From positions 3,347-67,346 of the forward strand of contig CAWIYI010000018.1 of the NCBI GenBank assembly GCA_963840245.1: a stretch of 64,000 nt of DNA, read 5' to 3'. Of this stretch, positions 20,293 through 29,781 are shown piece by piece. The notes under the pieces are model-generated. The model was not told the DNA's origin, made no database searches, and worked only from the letters and a program-made list of their open reading frames with translations. A program made the position numbers and the translations under genes. How positions within the stretch are numbered: position 1 is the first letter of the stretch; each line of letters begins with the position of its first letter. Source of the stretch: Bog-473 sp963840245 (lineage in GTDB: Bacteria > Actinomycetota > Acidimicrobiia > Acidimicrobiales > RAAP-2).

Positions 20293-20317
20293 TACCTGAC
20301 CAAAACGGTAGGCTTTT
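20293..20317 (+). promoter_or_regulatory. candidate operator over the sufC-sufS-sufU promoter
   Basis: Imperfect inverted repeat TACCTGACC-aaaac-GGTAGGCTT. ACC and GGT are symmetric about an A-rich centre. Its right half contains the -10 hexamer, so a bound protein would block transcription. An Rrf2-type repressor is the obvious candidate, but this is untested. Confidence 0.35.
20309..20314 (+). promoter_or_regulatory. -10 hexamer TAGGCT of sufC (first copy)
   Basis: TAGGCT, 8 nt, then the ATG at 20323. The spacer contains AGGAG, so a short leader with a ribosome-binding site is also possible. Confidence 0.4.
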
Positions 20318-20322
20318 AGGAG

Positions 20323-21071
<749 letters not shown>

Positions 21072-21075
<4 letters not shown>

Positions 21076-22360
21076 CGCCCGAGGCCACAACGTCACACGG
21101 CGCCCCATCGACCGGGCCCGCGGCGCCGCTCAACGTCGAGGCCCTGCGCAAGGACTTCCCGCTGCTGACGCGCACGGTGAACGGCCGGCCCATCGTCTAT
21201 CTCGACTCGGCCTCCTCCGCGCTGCAGCCGCAGTGCCGTGATCGACGCCATGAGCCGCTACTACGAGACGACGCACGCCAACGTGCACCGCGGCGTCTAC
21301 GCCACCGCCGAGGAGGCCACCGCGCTCTACGAGCGGGCCCGCATCGTGTCGGGCCGCTTCATCGGCGCGCCGGACCCCGCGCACGAGGTGGTGTTCACCA
21401 AGAACACGACCGAGTCGCTCAACCTCGTGGCCCAGTCCTGGGGCCGGGCCAACCTGCGCGCCGGCGACGCCGTGCTCCTGACCGAGATGGAGCACCACGC
21501 CAACATCGTGCCCTGGATGATCCTCTCCGAGGAGCTGGGCGGCCTCGACCTGCGCTACATCCCCGATCGACGGGGACGGCCGCCTCGAGCTCGACGACCT
21601 GGATCGTCTCGTCGACGGCGTCAAGGTCGTCGGCGTGTCCTGCATGTCCAACGTGCTCGGCACCATCAACCCGGTGCGCCTGATCGCCGACGCCGCGCAC
21701 GGCGCCGGGGCCGTCGTGGTGGCCGACGGCGCGCAGCTCGTCCCGCACGCGCCGGTCGACGTGCGCGCGCTCGGGGTCGACTTCCTCGCCTTCTCGGCCC
21801 ACAAGATGATGGGCCCGACCGGCATCGGCGTCCTGTGGGGCCGGGCCGAGCTGCTCGAGGCCATGCCGCCCTTCCTCGGCGGCGGCGGCATGATCCTCGA
21901 CGTCAGGCTCGACGGCTTTCGCCCCGCGCCGCCCCCGGCCCGCTTCGAGGCGGGCACGCCGCCCATCGCCGAGGCGGTCGGCCTGACGGCGGCCATCGCC
22001 TACCTGAACGACATCGGGATGGATCGCATCCGGGCCCACGAGCTGGCCCTGACCAACCACGCGCTGGCCCGCCTGGACGAGAAGCTGGGCTCCGACGTGC
22101 GGGTGTTCGGCCCGCCGGCGGGCGACGACCGCGGCGGCGTGCTGTCGCTGGCCTACCGCGACGTGCACGCGCACGACCTGGCCCAGGTGCTCGACCAGTT
22201 CGGCGTGTGCGTGCGACCGGGTCACCACTGCGCCAAGCCACTGATGCGGCGCCTCGGCGTCCAGGCCACCGCCCGCGCCTCGTTGTCCCTGTTCAGCGAC
22301 GAGCACGACATCGAGGTGCTGATCGAGGGATTGCTCGAAGCCGGTAGATTGTTCGGCTAA
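21072..22360 (+). CDS. sufS: cysteine desulfurase, two frameshifts
   Basis: PLP-dependent group II desulfurase supplying sulfur for Fe-S clusters, about 429 residues. N-terminal LRKDFPLL, TEMEHHANIVPW, the PLP Lys in SAHKMMGPTG and the active-site Cys in RPGHHCAKPLM are present. The frame changes near 21228 and near 21567. The ATG overlaps the sufC stop, and the stop TAA overlaps the sufU ATG (TAATG), so all three genes are translationally linked. The frame breaks in such a gene suggest sequence errors. Confidence 0.9.
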
Positions 22361-22864
22361 TGGCCGACCTCGAAGAGCTGTACCGCGAGATCATCCTCGA
22401 CCACTACCGCTCGCCCCGGAACCGTGGGGAGCTGGACTCCCCGCCCGCCCACCGTGTCGAGGGCTTCAACCCGCTGTGCGGCGACGAGGTCGTGGTGTCC
22501 ATGCTCGTCGAGGACGGCAAGCTGGCCGACCTCAAGATCGGAGGCTCGGGCTGCTCCATCAGCCAGTCCTCGGCCTCGCTGATGTCGGCCGCCGTGAAAG
22601 GGCAAGCCGGTCGGCGAGGTGCGCCGGCTCATCTCGACCTTCAAGGGGATGATGTCGATCCACGAGGCCCACCTCGACCCCGAGACCGACGGCAACGGGG
22701 CCGAGGTGCTCGAGGGCGAGCCCGAGGAGATCGACCTCGACAAGCTGGGCGAGCTGGCTGCGCTCCAGGGCGTGGTGAAGTTCCCGGTGCGCATCAAGTG
22801 CGCGACCTTGAGCTGGAACGCGCTGGCTCAGGGCCTCGACGAGGTGGCGGCCGAAGCCTCCTAG
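22360..22864 (+). CDS. sufU: SufU sulfur-transfer / scaffold protein, one frameshift
   Basis: About 167 residues of the IscU-like SufU family, which accepts sulfur from SufS via zinc-ligand exchange. The three Cys are in NPLCGDEV, GSGCSIS and IKCATLSWN, as expected, and the Asp of CGDE is present. The frame changes near 22600 within KGKPVGEVRRL. Gram-positive type SUF systems pair SufS with SufU, matching this gene order. Confidence 0.9.
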
Positions 22865-22874
22865 GTGCCGCCGC

Positions 22875-22898
22875 TGGCGCTCTGGCGCTCTGGCGCTC
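22875..22898. repeat. three tandem 8-bp copies (TGGCGCTC)
   Basis: Perfect triple repeat directly after the sufU stop. No function is evident; slippage is the likely origin. Confidence 0.7.
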
Positions 22899-23014
22899 TG
22901 GTGGGCTGACGCCGTGGCCAGGCCGGCACGAGGACCCCGGCGTATTTCTCCCGAACTGTAAACAGATCCGTTGAGAGTTCACGGGACAGCCCCGGACCCT
23001 TCCAACTGCGAATG

Positions 23015-23034
23015 GCTCAGCTCAGCTCAGCTCA
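23015..23034. repeat. four tandem 5-bp copies (GCTCA)
   Basis: Perfect repeat whose last copy contains the stop codon of the convergent LCP gene. Confidence 0.7.
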
Positions 23035-24420
23035 GGCCGGCGAGCAGGGCGTGGGGTTGAAGGAAGGCGGCGGGATCGTGGTCGGCGTTGTGGTGGCGCT
23101 CCCGGACCCGCTCGACGACGTGCTCGGGCTTGCCGGCGCCACCGTGGTCGGCGTGACGGTCGGAGGCGGGTTGGGGTCACCTGCGGCGTCGGGGGGCGGG
23201 TTCGTCGGCGACACGAGGTCGGAGCCGAAGATGTTGACCAGCATCTGTTGTGCCTCCGGCTGCTGGACCGTCAGGACGTCGCCGAGGTCCCCGAACCCGT
23301 TGGCCGCCTCGGTGGGCAGGGTCTGCCCCTGCAGATTGGTGGGGTCGAACGAGCGGTAGGTCAGGGCCAGCCCGATGAGCTGGTTGAAGCCGAAGCTGTC
23401 GTCGATGGTGACGCCCTCGTGGACGGAGCCGATGAAGGCGTTGACCGTGAGCGGGTTCACCTTCGACTTGGCCGAGGTGATCAGCGACCTGATGAAGACG
23501 TCCTGGCGATCGATCCGGCCGAAGTCGCTCGTCCCGTCGGTGTGCCAGTAGCCGTTCGTGTAGTACTCGTAGTGGCGGGCCCGGGCCACGGCCAGGGCTT
23601 GGGAGCCGTTCAGCAGCTGGCACCCGGGGGTCGTGATGTTGAGCCCGGAGTAGGAGTCCTTGGCCGGGTAGGGAAAGTCGAGGTAGATGCCGCCCAGGGC
23701 GTTGACCGCGTCCTGGAAGCCGGAGAAGTCCACCTGGACCACGTGGTTGATGGGAATGCCGAAGTTGGCCGTGATCGTCTTGACCAACTGGTTCGCGCCG
23801 GAGTTGTAGGACGAGTTGATGCGGTTGTAGGTGCCGAACTGCTCCGTGTCGGGCGGGAGCATGGAGACGACGGTGTCGCGCGGGATGGACACGATCTGGA
23901 TCTGCTTGGTTGATGGCGTGACCCGCCACAGCTGCACGACGTCGCTGCGCTGGCCGGTGACGAGGGAGGAGGAACCGAAGGACTTCGCAGCCTGGCTCGA
24001 CTCACCGACCCGGGTGTCCGAGCCGATGACCAAGATGGTGAAGGGCGAACCGCTCTCCGCCGCCACCTCGTCGTTGATGTGCACCTTGCTGATCTGGTTG
24101 TAGCGGTACCAGAGGTAGCCGTACCCGGCGCCGACGACGGCCAGCGCCAGCACGAGCAACGCGCAGAGCGCCACCACGGTTTTCTTGCCGCGGCTCCAAC
24201 TCCGCTTCCCGCTGCGACGCCCGCGGGGGCGGCGCCGCTCCGAGTCGACGCGGGCACCGAGCGCCTTCAGCCCCGCCTCGTTGGCCACGCTCGCGCCCTC
24301 GGGCCCCGAGCGCATCATTTGCCGCCCGAGCGCGGCCAACCCCTCCTGGTTCGCGGGCGTCCCTCGCCGCTTTCCAGGGGAGCGATCCGACCCGTCGCCC
24401 GTGGGACGACCGTTCGCCAT
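23032..24420 (-). CDS. LytR-CpsA-Psr (LCP) family cell-wall glycopolymer transferase
   Basis: 462 residues. A charged cytoplasmic N-terminus of about 80 residues is followed by one membrane segment (VVALCALLVLALAVV). The extracellular LCP domain holds VIGSDTR, SIPRDT, the Arg-containing NRINSSYN and GRIDRQD. A Pro/Thr/Ser-rich C-terminal tail completes it. LCP enzymes attach teichoic acid, arabinogalactan or capsule polymers to peptidoglycan. The ATG at 24420 is chosen because a TACCGT hexamer lies 8 nt upstream. Confidence 0.9.
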   Translation of the reverse strand: MANGRPTGDGSDRSPGKRRGTPANQEGLAALGRQMMRSGPEGASVANEAGLKALGARVDSERRRPRGRRSGKRSWSRGKKTVVALCALLVLALAVVGAGYGYLWYRYNQISKVHINDEVAAESGSPFTILVIGSDTRVGESSQAAKSFGSSSLVTGQRSDVVQLWRVTPSTKQIQIVSIPRDTVVSMLPPDTEQFGTYNRINSSYNSGANQLVKTITANFGIPINHVVQVDFSGFQDAVNALGGIYLDFPYPAKDSYSGLNITTPGCQLLNGSQALAVARARHYEYYTNGYWHTDGTSDFGRIDRQDVFIRSLITSAKSKVNPLTVNAFIGSVHEGVTIDDSFGFNQLIGLALTYRSFDPTNLQGQTLPTEAANGFGDLGDVLTVQQPEAQQMLVNIFGSDLVSPTNPPPDAAGDPNPPPTVTPTTVAPASPSTSSSGSGSATTTPTTIPPPSFNPTPCSPA

Positions 24421-24428
24421 GGGGAAGA

Positions 24429-24434
24429 ACGGTA
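24429..24434 (-). promoter_or_regulatory. -10 hexamer TACCGT of the LCP gene
   Basis: Minus-strand TACCGT 8 nt before the ATG at 24420. Confidence 0.45.
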
Positions 24435-24501
24435 CCAAGCACCGATGCCGATTTCGCGGCAGCCGTGCGGCGGGGAGATCCGGCGCAGCCGGCGGCGCTG
24501 C

Positions 24502-25284
<783 letters not shown>

Positions 25285-25288
<4 letters not shown>

Positions 25289-25602
25289 GGCAGCACCACG
25301 GCGACCTTGCCGTCCTGCACCTCGACGGCGTAGACGGCGACGGGTTGGGTGGCCGGCAGCGAGCAGGGCGCGCCGGTCACCAGGTCGAACGTGCTGCCGT
25401 GGCGGGGGCACTCGATCTGGCACTCCTCGGCCCAGACCTCGCCCTCCGCCAGCGAGTAGTCCTCGTGGCTGCACTCGTCGTCGACGGCGTAGAAGGCGTC
25501 GCCGATGCGCACGAGCGCGATGCGCCGGCCGGCCACGTCGAAGCGCCGCGCCTCACCGGAAGCCAGGTCGTCGGGCGCGCAGAGCGCCACGGTCTCAGAC
25601 AC
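25285..25602 (-). CDS. Rieske [2Fe-2S] ferredoxin-like protein of the suf cluster
   Basis: 105-residue single Rieske domain. Cluster ligands are CSH (Cys44, His46) and CPRH (Cys65, His68), spaced as in bacterial Rieske ferredoxins. It lies between sufD and sufC with 8-nt and 4-nt overlaps, an arrangement common in actinobacterial suf operons. A role as electron donor during cluster assembly is plausible but not shown. Confidence 0.9.
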
Positions 25603-26899
25603 CGGCGGGCAGGGCCCGGCCGCCCAGTGCGGCGTCGAGACGCTCGTGCACCTCGCGCTGCAGGAACGGCACGATCTCGGGGACGGGAGACCGGTCGATG
25701 ATGGCGTCGAAGAAGCCGCGCACGATGAGGCCCTCGGCGATCTCGGGCACCACCCCGCGCGACTCGATGTAGTAGCGCTGGTCCTCGTCGATCGGCCCGA
25801 CCGTGGACGCGTGGGAGCAGCGCACGTCGTTCTCCAGGATGTCGAGGTTCGGCACCGAGTCGGCGTGCGCCCCCTCGTCGAGCACGAGGTTGTGGTTGGT
25901 CTGGCGGGCGTCGCTGCGCACCGCCCCCCGGTGCACCCGGATCAGCCCGCTGTAGACCGAGCGCGACCGGCCGGCCACCGCGCCCTGGCACAGGAGCTCG
26001 CTGGTCGTACGCGGTGCGACGTGGTCCTGCAGGGTGCGGACGTCGTGCACCTGGGCGTCGTCGCCGAGATAGGCCGACAGGATCTCGCTGCGGGCGTCCC
26101 TCCCCTCCACCGAGACATCGGCCCGCACCCGGTCGTAGGAGGCGCCGAGGCCGACGGTGAACGTGCGCAGCGTGGCGTTGGCCCCGCCGCGGCCGGCCAG
26201 GCGGGCGATCGACCAGGCGGCGCGGCCCAGGATCTGCAGGGAGACGTACGAGAGCGACGCGCCGTCGGCGGCGGCCAGCTCGGTGACCGGCACCACCAGC
26301 GTGCGGTCCTCGCCCTCGGCCCCGGCGAAGACCTCGACCACGGAGAGGCGGGCTCCCTCCCCGGCGCGCACGCAGGTGCGGGGGAAGGCGGACGCTCCCG
26401 CGTCGCACCAGTGCACGATGAGCACCGGCGCGTCCACCGCCAGGCCGTCGGGCACGTCGACGAAGACGGGATCGGGCGCGAAAGCGTCGTTGAGGCGCAC
26501 CAGCGCGTCGCCGCCCTCCTGCACCGCGCCGAGCATGCCGGCCGACCCGGGCACCTCGTCGGCCCGCCCGAAGGCGAATCCCGCCCCGCCCGGCCCGGGG
26601 GTCGTGAAGGTACCGGCCCGCCCGTTGTGCACGAGGACGCTCCCGGCGACCGGGCCCAGCGCCGTGGTGAGTGCCGCCAGCAACTGGTCGCCCGCCGGGG
26701 CGGGGCCGCCGGCGGCCGGCGGCGGCGCGAAGTCGTCGAGGTCCAGGTCGTCGATCGGCGTGTAGCGCCAGACCTCCTCGCTCTCCGAGGGCAGGGGCGA
26801 CGACGCGAACGCCTCGTAGCCGATGGCCCGGCGCGCGCGCAGCCAGTCCGGTCCGGCCAGGCCCGCGGAAGCCTCGGCGGTGAAGGTGTGCAGGGTCAC
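25595..26899 (-). CDS. sufD: Fe-S cluster assembly protein SufD
   Basis: 434 residues, intact. A variable N-terminal part (VWRYTPIDDLDLDDF) is followed by the SufB/SufD beta-helix core, ending with the conserved block NLDILENDVRCSHASTVG and a C-terminal helical region. SufD forms the SufBCD scaffold complex with SufB and SufC. The GTG at 26899 is preceded by GAGGA. It is first in the sufD-Rieske-sufC unit, while sufB is separately transcribed beyond two other genes. Confidence 0.92.
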   Translation of the reverse strand: MTLHTFTAEASAGLAGPDWLRARRAIGYEAFASSPLPSESEEVWRYTPIDDLDLDDFAPPPAAGGPAPAGDQLLAALTTALGPVAGSVLVHNGRAGTFTTPGPGGAGFAFGRADEVPGSAGMLGAVQEGGDALVRLNDAFAPDPVFVDVPDGLAVDAPVLIVHWCDAGASAFPRTCVRAGEGARLSVVEVFAGAEGEDRTLVVPVTELAAADGASLSYVSLQILGRAAWSIARLAGRGGANATLRTFTVGLGASYDRVRADVSVEGRDARSEILSAYLGDDAQVHDVRTLQDHVAPRTTSELLCQGAVAGRSRSVYSGLIRVHRGAVRSDARQTNHNLVLDEGAHADSVPNLDILENDVRCSHASTVGPIDEDQRYYIESRGVVPEIAEGLIVRGFFDAIIDRSPVPEIVPFLQREVHERLDAALGGRALPAGV

Positions 26900-26932
26900 G
26901 TCCTCTTTCAGGGTCGCCGATGTGGCCCATGC

Positions 26933-26938
26933 ACTCTA
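26933..26938 (-). promoter_or_regulatory. possible -10 hexamer TAGAGT of sufD
   Basis: Minus-strand TAGAGT 33 nt before the sufD GTG, leaving a short leader that includes the ribosome-binding site. It is back to back with the -10 of the isomerase gene. Confidence 0.35.
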
Positions 26939-26971
26939 GTGGTCTCCTGCGAGCGCCCCTACCAGGCCGAT

Positions 26972-26977
26972 TAGCCT
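26972..26977 (+). promoter_or_regulatory. -10 hexamer TAGCCT of the crotonase gene
   Basis: TAGCCT, 6 nt, then the ATG at 26984. Confidence 0.5.
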
Positions 26978-26983
26978 TCGGGC

Positions 26984-27854
26984 ATGGGAGAGATCGACGG
27001 TTTCGAGTCACCGGTGCTGCGCATCGAGCACGACGACGGGGAGGCGGTGGCGACCCTGTGGCTGGACCGGCCCGAGGCCCGCAACGCCATGGGGATGGAC
27101 CTGTGGCGGGACCTGCCGCGGGCCATGGACGCGCTGGCCGGCTGACACGGGTGTGCGGGCCGTCGTCATCGCGGCCAAGGGGCCGCACTTCTCCGTCGGC
27201 CTCGACCTGAAGGCCATGGGCGGCATGCTCAGTGGCGGCGGGGGCGACGGTGCGGTGGACGAGGGGTCGTCACGCCCCTCCATGGCCGCCCGGGCCCGCG
27301 GGGCCCGCGCCAACGTGCTCGAGCTCCAGGACTCCGTCACCGCGGTGGCGCGCTGCCCCAAGCCCGTCATCGCGGCGGTGCACGGCTACTGCATCGGCGG
27401 TGGCGTCGACCTGATCGCGGCGTGCGACATCCGCCTGGCCTCGGCGGACGCCGTGTTCTCGGTGCGCGAGGCCAAGATCGCCATCGTGGCCGACCTCGGG
27501 AGCCTGCAGCGCCTCCCCGCCATCATCGGCGCGGGGCACCTGGCCGAGCTGGCGTTCACCGGCAAGGACATCAGCGCGGAGCGGGCCAAGGAGATCGGGC
27601 TGGTCAACGACGTGGCGGCCGACGCCGCGGGGGTGCAGAAGGCGGCCCATGCGCTGGCGGTGGAGATCGCCGCCAACTCCCCCATCGCGGTGCAGGGCAC
27701 CAAGGCCGTCCTGGCGGCCAACGAGGGCCGGACCGTGGCCGAGGGCCTCGACTACGTGGCGACCTGGAACGCCGGCATGCTGGCCTCCGACGACCTGATC
27801 GAGGCGGTCAGCGCCTTCATGGAGAAGCGGCCACCGAAGTTCACCGGCCGCTAG
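26984..27854 (+). CDS. crotonase family protein, dienoyl-CoA isomerase-like, one frameshift
   Basis: About 290 residues of the enoyl-CoA hydratase/isomerase superfamily. The oxyanion-hole segment is HGYCIGGGVDLIAACDIR and the second catalytic region IVADLGSLQRLP. Asp occurs where hydratases have the two Glu residues, which is the pattern of delta3,5-delta2,4-dienoyl-CoA isomerases (ECH1) that help degrade polyunsaturated acyl chains. The frame changes near 27142, where a TGA interrupts the N-terminal part. The leaderless start supports the ATG at 26984. Confidence 0.82.
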
Positions 27855-27870
27855 CGCGGACGGCGCCGGC

Positions 27871-28209
27871 TCAGCGCTTGCGGCGCCACCAGCGGTTGGC
27901 GGAGCGCTCCTTGCGGGCGTCGTCGGCCCGCACCTCGTCGAGCACGTCCGGCGCGACGCCGTTCACGATGTCCTCGGCCGAGCCGAGCAGCTCGGCCACG
28001 TTCGTCCCGCCGGTGCCGGGCTCCTCCTCGAGCGCCGGCTCCACCAGGCTGCCGTGCACCCACCCCACGTCGGCCATGCGGCGGTGGTACGAGGGGCAGT
28101 TCTCCGGGCAGCGCCACGGTGCCTCGGGGGCGAGATCGAGCACGCAGAAGCGGGCGGCCTCGCCCGAGGCGTAGGTCCGGCTCTGGAAGTGGACGCATTC
28201 CTCGCGCAT
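27871..28209 (-). CDS. Cys-rich small protein downstream of sufB
   Basis: 112 residues beginning MREECVHF. The N-terminal third holds four Cys: Cys5, Cys22, Cys34 and Cys38, the last two in CPENC, within ARFCVLDLAPEAPWRC. The C-terminal half is acidic, then ends in WWRRKR. The Cys set could bind zinc or an Fe-S cluster. It is 48 nt downstream of sufB on the same strand and probably co-transcribed. I recognise no named family, so a role in cluster assembly is inferred only from position. Confidence 0.65.
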   Translation of the reverse strand: MREECVHFQSRTYASGEAARFCVLDLAPEAPWRCPENCPSYHRRMADVGWVHGSLVEPALEEEPGTGGTNVAELLGSAEDIVNGVAPDVLDEVRADDARKERSANRWWRRKR

Positions 28210-28257
28210 CGGCACGGTTCTATGGTGCCACGCGGCCGCAGACCGGGTTCCGGCAGC

Positions 28258-29658
28258 TCAGCCGACCGAGCCTTCCATCTGCAGCTCAATGAGGCGGCTC
28301 CACTCCACCGCGTACTCCATCGGCAGCGTGCGGGTCACCGGCTCGATGAACCCGTTGACGATCATGCCCATGGCCTGCTGTTCCGAGAGCCCCCGGCTCA
28401 TCAGGTAGAAGAGCTGGTCGTCACCCACCTTCGAGACAGTCGCCTCGTGGCCGATGCGGGCACTGCGCTCGCCGACCTCCATGTAGGGCTTCGTCTCGGA
28501 GGTCGACTCGTCGTCGAGCAGCAGGGCGTCGCAGCGAACGAACGACTTCGCCCCGTAGGCCTCGGGGTCCACGTGCACCTTGCCCCGGTAGGTCGTGAGG
28601 CCTCCGTCCTTGGAGATCGACTTCGAGACGATGGTCGACGTCGTCTCCGGGGCGATGTGGTACATCTTCGCCCCGGCGTCCTGGTGCTGGCCCGCGCCGG
28701 CGTAGGCCACGGACAGAACCTCGCCGCTCGCCTTCGGCCCCATCAGGTAGACCGACGGGTACTTCATGGTCAGGCGCGATCCGATGTTGCCGTCGATCCA
28801 CTCGACGTGCGCCTCGGCCTCGGCCCGGGCCCGCTTCGTGACCAGGTTGTAGACGTTGGTCGACCAGTTCTGGATGGTCGTGTACGTGATGCGCGACCCG
28901 GGCAGCGCGACCAGCTCGACGACCGCCGAGTGCAGCGAGTCGGTCGAGTACACGGGGGCCGAGCAGCCCTCGATGTAGTGCACCTGGGAGCCCTCGTCGG
29001 CGATGATCAGCGTCCGCTCGAACTGGCCCATGTTCTCGGCGTTGATCCGGAAGTAGGCCTGCAGCGGCATGTCCACCTTCACGCCGGGCGGGACGTAGAT
29101 GAACGACCCCCCCGACCACACGGCCGAGTTGAGGGCCGCGAACTTGTTGTCGTTGGGCGGGATGATCTTGCCGAACCACTTGCGCACGATGTCCGGGTAC
29201 TCGCGCACCGCAGTGTCCATGTCGCAGAAGAGGACGCCCTGCTCCTCGAGGTCCTCGCGGTTGCGGTGGAATACCACTTCGCTTTCGTACTGTGCGGTCA
29301 CACCCGACAGGTACTTGCGCTCCGCCTCGGGGATGCCGAGCTTCTCGTACGTGTTCTTGATGGCGTCGGGGAGGTCCTCCCACTTGTCCACCTGCCCGCC
29401 GGTCGGCTTGATGTAATAGAAGATGTCGTCGAAGTCGAGGTTCGGCATCTGCGTGGCGAACCAGGGGGCCATCGGCTTGCGCTCGAAGTGCTTGAGGGCG
29501 CGGAGCCGGAAGTCCCGCATCCACTGGGGCTCGTTCTTCATCTCCGACATCTCGCGCACGATCGACTCGTTCAGGCCCTTCTTGGGCTTGAAGATGTAGT
29601 CCTCGGCGTCGCTCCACCCGAGCTGGTACCGCCCGAGGTCGAGATCTGTGGTGGCCAT
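28258..29658 (-). CDS. sufB: Fe-S cluster assembly protein SufB
   Basis: 466 residues, intact. Typical SufB blocks are present: FKPKKGLNES, DFRLRALKHFERKP, EGCSAP (a conserved Cys), the beta-helix core with THVEWIDGN-like AHVEWIDGN, and the C-terminal SRGLSEQQAMGMIVNGFIEP. SufB is the scaffold on which clusters are assembled with SufC and SufD. AGGAG precedes the ATG at 29658. The upstream 120 nt hold two short palindromes that may be operators. Confidence 0.95.
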   Translation of the reverse strand: MATTDLDLGRYQLGWSDAEDYIFKPKKGLNESIVREMSEMKNEPQWMRDFRLRALKHFERKPMAPWFATQMPNLDFDDIFYYIKPTGGQVDKWEDLPDAIKNTYEKLGIPEAERKYLSGVTAQYESEVVFHRNREDLEEQGVLFCDMDTAVREYPDIVRKWFGKIIPPNDNKFAALNSAVWSGGSFIYVPPGVKVDMPLQAYFRINAENMGQFERTLIIADEGSQVHYIEGCSAPVYSTDSLHSAVVELVALPGSRITYTTIQNWSTNVYNLVTKRARAEAEAHVEWIDGNIGSRLTMKYPSVYLMGPKASGEVLSVAYAGAGQHQDAGAKMYHIAPETTSTIVSKSISKDGGLTTYRGKVHVDPEAYGAKSFVRCDALLLDDESTSETKPYMEVGERSARIGHEATVSKVGDDQLFYLMSRGLSEQQAMGMIVNGFIEPVTRTLPMEYAVEWSRLIELQMEGSVG

Positions 29659-29682
29659 AGGGCTCCTGAAGTCGGAGGAAAG

Positions 29683-29707
29683 GGGGAATTTCCCCTATTG
29701 AGATAGT
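29683..29707 (-). promoter_or_regulatory. palindromes in the sufB leader or promoter
   Basis: A perfect 13-nt palindrome GGGGAATTTCCCC (29683-29695) is followed by CTATTGAGATAG (29695-29706), itself a 4+4 inverted repeat. Both lie 25-50 nt upstream of the sufB ATG. A repressor site is possible; the protein is unknown. Confidence 0.35.
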
Positions 29708-29781
29708 AACAACTACCCGGGCCTGCCGAAACGCCTTCGACGGCGCACTGGCGTGTCGCCAGGTGGCAGGCTCTCCATCCT

